In this document: piece after piece, positions 18,039-27,800 of the stretch
How positions within the stretch are numbered: the first letter of the stretch is position 1
Layout of the letters: each line of letters opens with the position of its first letter
Assembly: GCA_946617165.1 (NCBI GenBank)
Contig: CAMOJP010000011.1
Span: 1-37,334 of the forward strand
DNA: 37,334 bases
Source: an uncultured Bacteroidales bacterium
GTDB lineage: Bacteria > Bacteroidota > Bacteroidia > Bacteroidales > Paludibacteraceae
Direction of reading: 5' to 3'
Notes under the pieces: generated by a model
What the model was told of the DNA's origin: nothing
Databases searched by the model: none
Seen by the model: only the letters and a program-made list of their open reading frames with translations
Translations under genes and position numbers: made by a program

Positions 18039-20144
18039 GTGGAATTAGCCCATCAGGACATAGGTTATTGCAAGGGTGTCGGTATCAAACGTGCCGACAC
18101 TCTTCGTAAAGAATTGAATGTAGTCACAGCTTTAGACATGCTGACTACCGTATTGCCGTATAAATATACGGACCGCAGTCGTTTTTACAAGATTCACGAG
18201 ATAGAGGATGAAGATACCGCGGTTCAGATTATTGGTGAAGTGACGGAGTGGCATACGATAGGAATAGGTAAGAGCCAACGTCTAAGTGCGACCTTTACGG
18301 ATGGGCAACATGTGGTAGAGTTAGTATGGTTTAAGGGGATACAATATGTAAAGTTAGAGAGAGGAATGCAGTATCTTCTTTTTGGTAAGCCGAGTCGTTT
18401 CAACCACCAGTATAATTTTGTTCATCCGGAGCTAACACCGATGAGTAAGGTAAAGCCGCAGATGCTTCAAGGTTTAGAGCCGGATTATACGACTACAGAA
18501 GGCATGAAGCGTATCGGTCTCAATTCCAAAGGCATCCGTACTATCATGGGCTCCCTTATGCCAGAGGTTCAACGCGGCGTGAGCGAAACAATAGGACAAG
18601 ACATATTAGACAAATACCACCTTATGGGGCGCAGAGATGCTATCATGAATGTGCATTTTCCTCCCAACACATCAGCTATGCAGAAGGCTCGTGAGCGCAT
18701 GAAGTTTGAGGAGTTGTTCTATATTCAGTTGCATATTCTTCGCCAGATGAAGCGTCGCGAGAAGAACGAGGGTTTTATGATGCCTATTGTCGGTCAGCAT
18801 TTCAATCGTTTCTATCATGAGCAGTTACCGTTTGAATTAACGAATGCGCAGAAGCGTGTTATTCGGGAGATACAATCCGACATGAAGTCCGGTCGTCAAA
18901 TGAACCGTTTGCTTCAAGGAGATGTAGGTAGTGGTAAGACGTTAGTAGCTCTATTGTGCGCATTATTGGCAGTAGACAACGGTTATCAGGCATGTATTAT
19001 GGCTCCGACGGAGATATTAGCCAACCAGCATTATGCGACGTTGCACGAGTTTTTACAGCCTAAAAATGGCGGTGAGCCGATTACTCGGATAGCCTTATTA
19101 ACCGGTTCGACGTCACAGAAACAGCGTACGGTTCTGCATGATGCTTTGCGTAACGGTTCGTTGAATATACTGATAGGTACGCACGCGTTGATAGAAGATG
19201 AGGTACAGTTTGCGAATTTAGGGTTAGTGATAGTAGATGAGCAGCATCGTTTTGGTGTTGCCCAACGTGCTAAATTATGGACGAAGAATATCCGTCCTCC
19301 GCATGTATTAGTCATGACGGCGACACCTATTCCCCGTACGTTAGCGATGACGGTCTATGGTGATTTAAGGACGAGTATATTAGACGAGTTGCCCCCCGGT
19401 CGTAAGCCCGTGACAACAGTTCACTACTCTATTCAGCACAAAGCGAGTGTTAACCAGTTTATCCGCAAGCAGATTGAGGAGGGTCGTCAAGTCTATGTTG
19501 TATTCCCGCTGATTAAAGAGAACCCGAAATTAGAGTTAGAGGACTTACAGAACGGTTATAATGACTTATGTGAGACATTTCCGGGTTATCGTATTTCGAT
19601 GGTACACGGACAGATGAAAGCGAAGGACAAGGATGCTCAGATGCAACGTTTTGTCAGTGGAGAGACGCAGATATTAGTAGCAACGACGGTGATAGAAGTA
19701 GGTGTAAATGTACCAAATGCGACGGTGATGATTATTGAGAATGCGGAGCGATTTGGTTTGAGTCAGTTACACCAGTTGCGGGGTCGTGTAGGTCGTGGAG
19801 CGGACCAGAGTTATTGTGTACTGATGACCAAGTTAGAGCTTAGTAAGGATACTCGCAAGCGGATGGATATTATGGTATCGACGAATGACGGTTTCCGTAT
19901 TGCAGAAGCGGACTTACAGTTACGGGGTCCCGGTGATTTAGAAGGCACGCAGCAGTCCGGATTGCCATTTGAGCTACATATCGCCAGTTTAGTGACGGAC
20001 GGTCAGCTATTAGATATAGCGCGTGAAGCAGCCAAAGCGATATTGGATTCCGATCCTCAGTTAGAGGACCAATTCAATCAAATATACAAGCGTCGTTTAG
20101 ATGTATTGCGTCAAACGACGACTTACTTCGGAGAGATCTCATAA
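18039..20144 (+). CDS. recG: ATP-dependent DNA helicase RecG
   Basis: A branch-migrating helicase that reverses stalled forks and processes recombination intermediates. The N-terminal wedge region contains YCKGVGIKRA. The helicase core shows Walker A GDVGSGKT (294-301), a DEQH box (400-403) in place of DEAD, TATPIPRT, and RGRVGRG. The 701-residue length is standard. The GTG start directly follows the tonB stop with no gap. The N-terminal alignment to other Bacteroidota RecG proteins supports this start, and translational reinitiation is likely. Confidence 0.95.
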   Translation: MELAHQDIGYCKGVGIKRADTLRKELNVVTALDMLTTVLPYKYTDRSRFYKIHEIEDEDTAVQIIGEVTEWHTIGIGKSQRLSATFTDGQHVVELVWFKGIQYVKLERGMQYLLFGKPSRFNHQYNFVHPELTPMSKVKPQMLQGLEPDYTTTEGMKRIGLNSKGIRTIMGSLMPEVQRGVSETIGQDILDKYHLMGRRDAIMNVHFPPNTSAMQKARERMKFEELFYIQLHILRQMKRREKNEGFMMPIVGQHFNRFYHEQLPFELTNAQKRVIREIQSDMKSGRQMNRLLQGDVGSGKTLVALLCALLAVDNGYQACIMAPTEILANQHYATLHEFLQPKNGGEPITRIALLTGSTSQKQRTVLHDALRNGSLNILIGTHALIEDEVQFANLGLVIVDEQHRFGVAQRAKLWTKNIRPPHVLVMTATPIPRTLAMTVYGDLRTSILDELPPGRKPVTTVHYSIQHKASVNQFIRKQIEEGRQVYVVFPLIKENPKLELEDLQNGYNDLCETFPGYRISMVHGQMKAKDKDAQMQRFVSGETQILVATTVIEVGVNVPNATVMIIENAERFGLSQLHQLRGRVGRGADQSYCVLMTKLELSKDTRKRMDIMVSTNDGFRIAEADLQLRGPGDLEGTQQSGLPFELHIASLVTDGQLLDIAREAAKAILDSDPQLEDQFNQIYKRRLDVLRQTTTYFGEIS

Positions 20145-20157
20145 CTCCCGTAGCAAA

Positions 20158-20190
20158 GGGGGACTTCACCGGGACTTCTCGGGGACTTAT
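20158..20190. repeat. Three 11-bp GGGACTT repeats between convergent genes
   Basis: GGGACTT occurs three times with an 11-bp period between the recG stop and the end of the minus-strand operon. There is no inverted repeat and no T-run, so I do not call it a terminator. Confidence 0.6.
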
Positions 20191-20209
20191 CAAAGATTCA
20201 TCAACGGGT

Positions 20210-20488
20210 TTATTCAACCGCTATTCCGACTTCAATCCAGTCGGCAATGACGAGTTTGGCATCCTCAAGGGCGAGGGTGCGTGTAACGTCGTACTCGTCG
20301 CAGAGCCAGTCAGCCATCATTTCAGGGGTGATATTTTTTCCTCCATATTCATGACATTTCTGCCAAAGGAACGCCGCTGTTTCGTTCATGGTAATCATTC
20401 TATCGAAGTTTACCTGTTCAGCGCCAACGGCAAGAAGCATCCATTCGTCTCCAATAGAGCTAAGTTTGAAACCTTTCTTAATATTCAT
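20210..20488 (-). CDS. Stand-alone PqqD-like protein
   Basis: A 92-residue PqqD-fold protein. The family pattern is clear: a first half with DEWMLLA and NFDRMITMNETAAFLW, and a helical second half containing TPEMMADWLCDEYDV and ending in a hydrophobic helix (VIADWIEVGI). PqqD domains bind precursor peptides and present them to modifying enzymes, usually radical SAM proteins. None is encoded here. In transcription order it is the last gene of the five-gene unit, 16 bp after the peptidase-like gene, so its client may be a product of the same unit. The family call is good; the function here is unknown. Confidence 0.8.
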   Translation of the reverse strand: MNIKKGFKLSSIGDEWMLLAVGAEQVNFDRMITMNETAAFLWQKCHEYGGKNITPEMMADWLCDEYDVTRTLALEDAKLVIADWIEVGIAVE

Positions 20489-20504
20489 AGTGTGTTATGT
20501 TGAG

Positions 20505-20924
20505 TTATAGCAGTTTGCGATATATTTTGAGTAATATTCTGCGGCACGGACGAAGGTAGAACCAAAGTCTCCCCCTCGTAAGTCGTTTAGGTTTTCCGTC
20601 CGCGTTATAGATTTGGATAACCGTACCGATGATATCAGCAGTACGGCATTGCTCGGTAACGGAGAGATTTCCATCTCCCTGGAGCGTAATATGTTCCCCG
20701 TTAATAGCAATAATGCGATGAAGGAGGTATTGGTTATTTGCCGAAGCGAGAACTATATCCCCAACGCGGAAGGTACTCGGTCGTCTTAGGACAACAGCAT
20801 CTTTTTCTCCTTCAATAAACGGTCTCATGCTGAATCCCGTTGGAGTAAAACGGACATCCTTCCCCTCACGGAGCAGGATGTCCATTTCAGGAATCAATAT
20901 TTCGTTATGCACTTTATGCGGCAT
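20505..20924 (-). CDS. S24/S26-type signal-peptidase-like protein
   Basis: A 139-residue protein with the signal peptidase core. Ser32 in FSMRPFI is the likely nucleophile, GDIVLA is the conserved beta strand, and HR at 69-70 together with GDGN at 83-86 (Asp84) match the Ser-His-Asp pattern of the S26B (SipW/archaeal) branch rather than the Ser-Lys pair of bacterial LepB. There is no N-terminal membrane segment. The C-terminus is a basic amphipathic stretch (about 117-139) that might lie on the membrane. It starts 3 bp after the 68-residue gene and precedes the PqqD-like gene. The proteolytic target is unknown; cleavage of a neighbour's sorting tail is inference. Confidence 0.72.
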   Translation of the reverse strand: MPHKVHNEILIPEMDILLREGKDVRFTPTGFSMRPFIEGEKDAVVLRRPSTFRVGDIVLASANNQYLLHRIIAINGEHITLQGDGNLSVTEQCRTADIIGTVIQIYNADGKPKRLTRGRLWFYLRPCRRILLKIYRKLL

Positions 20925-20927
20925 CGG

Positions 20928-21134
20928 TTATTGATTATTTGAGTCGTCCGCCTGTTTTTCTTTGTCTTTATCGCGCAGGTCTTCCCGTGCCTTGAGAGAG
21001 CCTCGTATAATAATGATTAGTAATCCGGCAACGAGTACATAATTAGCATACTCTTTAAGCGGAGTGAAGGTCAGAACAGCTCCTACGAGCAGGACAGCGA
21101 GACCAATAATCATAAGTATTTGCGAGCGTTTCAT
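20928..21134 (-). CDS. Small two-helix membrane protein
   Basis: A 68-residue protein with two hydrophobic helices (about residues 4-23 and 31-45) and a highly charged C-terminal tail. I recognise no family. Its ATG overlaps the stop of the upstream 246-residue gene as ATGA, and its own stop is 3 bp from the peptidase-like gene. This coupling indicates that it is a true gene. A role as a partner of the neighbouring membrane proteins is inference. Confidence 0.7.
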   Translation of the reverse strand: MKRSQILMIIGLAVLLVGAVLTFTPLKEYANYVLVAGLLIIIIRGSLKAREDLRDKDKEKQADDSNNQ

Positions 21135-21871
21135 ACTTTTTGGTGTTTACGACGGATAAGGATAATAGCAGCATAAGACAAGGCAGCTGCCATAAGCACC
21201 CACAAGCCGTCTCCGATAGGATCCATAAGCGGGTCAAATGCCCAATCTCCAACACGCCTTCTATTAATTGTACCGGACTGCTCAGTAGCCGTATTAGCCG
21301 CGATCAAAGACTCTTCCGCCCGAACAGTATTCTGCATAGATAATGCGCGTGAGGAAGTCCAAATAGCCGTAGGCATAACGATATTGGAGGTTGACATACT
21401 GAACGGCACGGAAGAAGAGACGTCGGATGTAAAAGTTTTAGCAGCTGTACTTCCGCTAACCCCCGAGCCTACATTATGCACGGTAGCTGAAGATGTTGTA
21501 TGTACTTTAACCGCCTGTGAAGTCATCGTTTGTTTTGGAGATGACATTACAGGATTAACCGGTTTCACATCATGATGTATCAGTCCAGCCGGGCGATAAT
21601 TGGAGTGATAGGTAACTATCGTTTTGGGTGCTGTAACGCTTGGCAAGCCGCTAGTTGAAGCATCGAGATGCACAACGCTTTCTTCGAATTTATTAACCAT
21701 CACTTGGTCAGAAGCATCACCTCCGTTACGCTTGAGTACAAAAGTTGATGTAAGGATACAGAGATAGCAGATGCCAAATATTCCTCCGAAGAAGATGACC
21801 CATCGGCGAGTCGTTCTCCGTTTCTCCTGTCTAATAATATCCTTCATGTTTTTCATAATGTCGATACGCAT
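21131..21871 (-). CDS. Two-anchor membrane protein with PIGDG C-terminal motif
   Basis: A 246-residue protein of unknown family. A basic N-terminus with QEKRRTTRRW precedes a hydrophobic segment (about 25-46). The long middle (about 50-215) is rich in Ser, Thr and Val, with low complexity, and should lie outside the cytoplasm. The C-terminus has a motif PIGDG, then a hydrophobic helix (about 222-238) and a basic end RRKHQKV. This three-part layout resembles sorting tails such as PEP-CTERM and LPXTG, but it is not either motif. It follows the giant gene by 21 bp. Starts at residues 6 or 9 are also possible. No similar functional protein is known to me. Confidence 0.72.
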   Translation of the reverse strand: MRIDIMKNMKDIIRQEKRRTTRRWVIFFGGIFGICYLCILTSTFVLKRNGGDASDQVMVNKFEESVVHLDASTSGLPSVTAPKTIVTYHSNYRPAGLIHHDVKPVNPVMSSPKQTMTSQAVKVHTTSSATVHNVGSGVSGSTAAKTFTSDVSSSVPFSMSTSNIVMPTAIWTSSRALSMQNTVRAEESLIAANTATEQSGTINRRRVGDWAFDPLMDPIGDGLWVLMAAALSYAAIILIRRKHQKV

Positions 21872-21892
21872 AGCTGTAGATAGATTAGAAGG

Positions 21893-24800
21893 TTAATAAA
21901 CTAAGGTTTGCAGCGTTTGTAAATCAGAATCTGTCTTAACTCTTACGAAGTACAGTCCGGGATTATCAACAACGGTGCGGAATACTCCATTCATATTAGC
22001 GGAGTATTGTCCTCTATTGAGGAGTTTACCACTCACATCGTAGACGAATATATCAGCATTGTTCGACAAGCCACTGAGAATGAGCGTGTGGTCAATCGTG
22101 GTAAGTGCCAATCGGCTATTAGTATTGTTAAGTGCTGTTGTTATTTCGGGTTGTTTCCGTTCTACTTTGACAGCAAGCAGGAAGCGCGTAGTATTATCTC
22201 CCCGTTTGGAAGTAAAGATATAATCCTCTTCCAAAAGGTTATGCCATTTAGCCTCTGCATTCTCGTTGTCATAGAGGTATGCTTCTTTTATTTCGTCTAA
22301 AGGATAATTAGCGCTAACGGCGAAGCGATATTGTCCATCTTGAGCGGCGAAGAAGTTAAGCGGCACTCCAGCTGCAGCGGAAGCGTCCGGCAGCGCATTA
22401 AATGCCATTTCTCCTTTGCTATTGCGTGAAGCGAGAACAGGCTTGGTTGTAATCTGCGCATATTGGTAATATGCTCCGCGCATTTTAACGAGGTCATCCA
22501 TGATATCGTAGTCATCAGTAAACTTATCAGAGATGAGTAGCGTTGTTGCATCTTGTTCATTTTTGTCATTGACGAGGTTGATACCGAACCAAACCTCGTG
22601 GTTATCCTCTTCGTACTCATGCGGAGCGCGTCGTGCGACGTTGAATTTACCTGCTTGAGCGCCGTTATAGGTTATCTTTTGGTTCGCAGCAGGATCTGCT
22701 CCTCCTATTTGGACGAAGTAAGAAGTGAACGGAGCCATATGGTAGTTAGCGATATCAACTTGGTCATATTCGCTCATGCCGTTATCGACAGGAACTACGA
22801 TATAGCGTAGTGAGGAGCTATTACGTACCCAGTGTCCTTTCCACGGGTCTTCGCCCGGATCCGGAATTAGTTGTCCTGTAGGCAGCGGTTCTTGGAGCGT
22901 GGTATAATAATAGGAGAGATAAGGAGCACCGATGAGGTTCCATCCTTTGTGGTTCGGTCGTAGCTCTTCGTCAGTCTTATCCCCTCCCCAAGCGTGGAGT
23001 CCTTCCACGTCTTTGTTTGTTTGCTCCTCAGCGACAACAGAGTTAGCCATAGGGAAGCGTAATTCGCGTTGCACTTTACCTGAACCAGGAAGTCCGATGA
23101 TATAACCGATACCGGCTTTGACCACATCGTCAGCAGTCAGATTTACCCATGATTGTGACTGTGTAGCTGCACGATGTTCGCCATCGTATCTACCGATACG
23201 GAAATCTGTGCCGATAGCAGCAGGTGTTCCGTCCACGAACGTGATGTCACTGACGTTGACGTCATATGGGAGAGTGAAGTAGTGCCAGTTAGACGGGTCA
23301 ATACGGATGTCGAGGTAGGTAGCATTCGGTTGTTTGATATTCAATGTACCTTGTATATCTGCCAATGGGAGTGCATCTTCTTGACGGCGTAGCGCGAGTG
23401 AGTTGATTTCATAAGTTGTACCAGTAGGCACGACGATTTTACCTCCTGGGTAAACTTTAAGGTTGCCTATTTTCGGTGCATCATGGGGTGTACCATCTGT
23501 AGCTTTGGTCAAAACGCCTGTACCAAGTACCACCACATCACAAGTCTTACAACGATTAATACTTTCATCGTATAGTGGGTCTCCTCCATCATTTTTAACA
23601 ATCGAATTAAAGATGGCATCAACAGTTTGGTGTCCACCTTTGACGAGGATAGGAACTTGCACCTGCTGCTCTGTATAGACCTCAGTAACATCATCTTTGT
23701 TCGTCAATTGGAACTTAAGGTTCAAGCATGAGTATTGAGCCAAATTATCAATCTCTATTTCGTACGTTTTTGCAGCCGCATCAAGTACATTCCCTTCCAG
23801 TTCTTCTCCGGGCAGAACAGTAGTCCATTCTTTATAGTATTTACTATAATCGAATTTACCAACTTCTTGGAATCCTTCACACGTATGTATATAGTCTTTC
23901 TCGCTACCAGAAGCATCGGGGATTTGCAAGCCCGCCCATTCTCCTTTATGCTGTTTAGAGTCAACTCCTGTATAAACACCTAATGTCTTAAACTCTCCAA
24001 AGTTATTAAGTACTGCAGAGTCTCCACTTGTTACAAAGGATTTACGGATTAACAGGCAGCGACACGATGAAAGTCCATAGTCAGACTCCTCCACGTCTTT
24101 TGTCAGGTAGTTGTCACCATACGCAGTAACGAATCCTTTTTCGCTGTTTCTTACAGGTGCCCAACTCGGGCTATCGGCTCCTTCAACTGTAGCCTGCTTA
24201 TTATCATCTATGTCATTTCCCTCTACCATTGCACCTATAATATCAATACATGTATTTCCTCGGAAAAGACGAATAGTACCTTTACCGCCGAAATTAAAAT
24301 TGGATGCCCCCTCTTTACCATCTACATTATTCCAGTTAGAGAATGTAGGGTCAGTTTTCGCACATTCCATCACTTCATCACGACTATCTTGTGTATAGAA
24401 TAATATTTCCTCACCGGCTTTGATATATCCCGCTCGCTGTGCGCCATAAGAGGCTAATGAGAAGGCTTTAGCATCACCAGTGAGATTACGTTGTACGATA
24501 GTAATATCTGCTAACGGAATATCATTTGTTGTTCCGTTAAAGACACCTAACATTTTAGCAGTTCCTTCTGCCTCAAAGTATTTGGAGAAGAATATATCGG
24601 TAGCAGTAGCACCTGATCCGGCACCATGCTCCACCTCACCGTCAATGACTATTCTCGGGTGTAATTCTTCGTCTTTATCGACAAAGATGATAGCTTTATT
24701 TTCTTCCCATTCAACGACATCAATGACGGGTCCTGTTGTTTTGAACTTACCCGTTACGGCACAATCTTCAGAGCCATCGGGTGTGAGTTTGAACCAATAT

Positions 24801-27800
24801 TCTGTTGTTTCATTTAATCCCAGCATCATGTACGGTGAAGAAGTAGCTGTTTCGGATTTAGCGAGCGCCGTCATTGCTTCATCGGTATAAATATCGATAG
24901 TAAGTGAAGATGCATTGCTAACCCAAGAGAAGGTAGCGTCGGTACGGCGTGCACTGACATTGACTTCTTGCGGTTGTGATGTACACCCCGCCGGAACGAG
25001 GAAGAAGGTTGTTGCTGTTTTATATAATCCATAAAACAGACCACTTGTTCCACCAAGTGCGAGTTGTCTTCCTGCCGCTGCATCGGGGTGAGCGGGGTTA
25101 GAGATAGTATAGTGAACACCATCGGTAGTAGCGAGTTCCCATTCGTAATGTCCATCATTCGAGTCAGCTATAGGAGCATTATTATAGATGGTAGTTGTAC
25201 TTGTGCTACCATTTGCCCACAAGCCTTTGTTACCCAAACCAGCGAGACGGACATATTGTCCGGTAGTTGCATAACGGCTGTTAGCGACAGATTTGAGTGA
25301 GTAAATGACTGTTGAGGGTGCCACAGCGACCTTATCTGGTTCTGTACCATCGTTAGGCACTACATTGACACCGCTATACGCGCCTGCTCCATCGTTCATG
25401 TTAGCGGGAACGGCATACCAGAGTGTTTTCTTAGCAATCATGAGGAACTCGTCCGGCAGAGAGCGTCCGTTAACGGTTATTGTTTTAGTAACGTCTCCTG
25501 CGGAGAGGGTGATGGTAGTAGCATTTAATACGTCTGAAGCATCAGGCAAGTATTCTACAGTAAGTGTGGTTGTTAAGCCAGTTGAGCCAGCAGGTATAGC
25601 CGTTTCAGCAAGAGTAGCTGTAAAGTGCGAGTCTGATATATTTGATACAGACAAGGTAGAAGATGCATCAAAGTTCTTTGCTACAACCGGAATAATTGCT
25701 TTTACTTTTTGCCCATTAGCTGCCGTAATCCAAGCTCCGTCTGCTTTAATCATTGCGCCACTTGAGCAGTGCTCATTATTAACGAAATATGACACACCGG
25801 AACTACTGCTGATTGTTACCGTATTGCCTTTATTTTTGTATAGGGAAGCAAACGCACAACTTTCTTCAGCATAACCTTTAAAACGAGGACTACCTGCATT
25901 GTATTTAAGATACGGGTTACTTGTAGCCGCATTGTTGTAGATATAAGCATCTGAGCCTGAAGGCGTAATAGTAATAGTAAAGGTAGCGGCATCACCTTCT
26001 GTATCTGTCCAACTAATCTTTCCTGCCTCAGTCATAGCAAGCCATTGGCTTGTAGCAGCGCTATAGAATTTCCATGCACCTGTACTACCTTTCAATGTAA
26101 ATACCTGAACCCCCGTAGTAGAGGATGGATAAGCCACATAAGTTTTATCGGCATCTTGATCCACATCAATTTTAGCAGCCCAACCATCAGCAATTGCAGA
26201 GCCCATGGCCTTGTCGTTATATGATAGCACGAAGGTTGCATTTGCTACGAGGTCAGATGTTGTACTAACTTTCTCCCATTTGGTCACAGTCTCAGTATCA
26301 CCACTTGAACTTTGCCAAACAGCCCACCAAGTAGTAGTAGCGGAGGCGGTGATGACGCTTCCAGCTGTTTTCTCTACAGCGGTAGCGGATTCGGATGTAG
26401 CCCATCCGGCAAAGGCGTATCCATCTTCGCAAGTATAGTCTTCGCTTAGATCAGGCAAGGTATATGTTTCACCATCCGTTACTGTTTGCGTGTCGTAAGT
26501 GCTTGCGGTGCCATCATCTTTCGTTTTGAGGGTGATAGTCCACTGCGCTTTGACAGTGATATTAGTAGTAACAGTAGCTCCGCAAATGACATTATCGGGG
26601 TCTGTTTCATCGTCCGGTTGTGTAGCGGTAACGGTATAAGTGCCAGGAGTAGAAAGCGTGAGAGTAGCACCAGTATTGGATTGACCAGAAAGTGTTCCAC
26701 CTGTGGTATACCAAGTGATATTTTTGTTGTTACCGCCTTCGAGTGCGATTGTAGTAACTCCGCTACCGATTAAGGTAGTTGGTTCTGCGCTTATAGCGAG
26801 CGGTGTTGCGGGTTCGTGGCAGCAGTTCGGATGAGAAGTGTAGCTTGCATTATCAGCAAGTTGTTTGTATAAATATAAATCACTTCCAGTAGTATATGCA
26901 TTAAACTGATGATAGGTTGAATAGAAAGCCAATTTATAGTCTGTATTAGTAGTAGAAGTAAATACCCAAGTAGCAGCATCACCAGATTCGTCAACAGTAT
27001 ATGTAAACGCAAATGGTTCGTCATCAAAGCATAATGCATTATCACCATTAATAGAAAGATACTTATTTATATCTGCATTATAGAATGTAACCGTTTTAGT
27101 TGCTGCATTGAGGACATTAATTCTCCAAACAAGTTTAGCATCTGTTATTTCATTTCCGGAATCAGCAAGAGTGAGAGATGTCTGATAGGAGTCAATTCTA
27201 TCATTAGAAGTAGTTGCTTTCACGATATAGTCTTTACTAGAATAATACGCAGCAACAACATAGTTAGCATTAGATGTTAACTCAGCCTCTGCCTTTAAAG
27301 CGGCATAGTTGTCACCTAACTCTACATTGCCATAAACCGCGACGAATGTGGTAGGTTGGGTGATATTTACCTCTTCTCCTCCAGCGGTGTATCCGGGATT
27401 AGTACTTGTTCCTGTATAGTGGTTCGTATATTCGCCAGTAGCCCAACCGAGGAAAGTAGCATCGGGACAAGTAGATTTATGTTCTTCGGGCAAGGCATAA
27501 GGTGTTCCTTCGTATGCTGTTTCCGTCCATGTTTTGCCATTATCAATGAGAGTGACGGTATATTCGGTAGCCTCACGGAAGTTAATTTGTACCGTACAAT
27601 CAGAAGAAGGATGAACGGTGTAGATATTTCCGTTTTGCGTTACGGTAGCGTTAGCTGCCGGAGAAACAGTACAGCCATCAGCGACATATCCGGTTGCAGG
27701 TGTGGCAGTAATGGTATAGTGATCAACAGAGACAGAACCAAATGACGGGTTATTAGTCGTTGCAGTTACAGTATAAGTAGTGCAAGAAACCGCATAGTCA

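Noticed and set aside
20145..20209. Terminator between recG and the PqqD-like gene
   Set aside because: The G-rich repeats are direct, not inverted, and no T-run follows on either strand.
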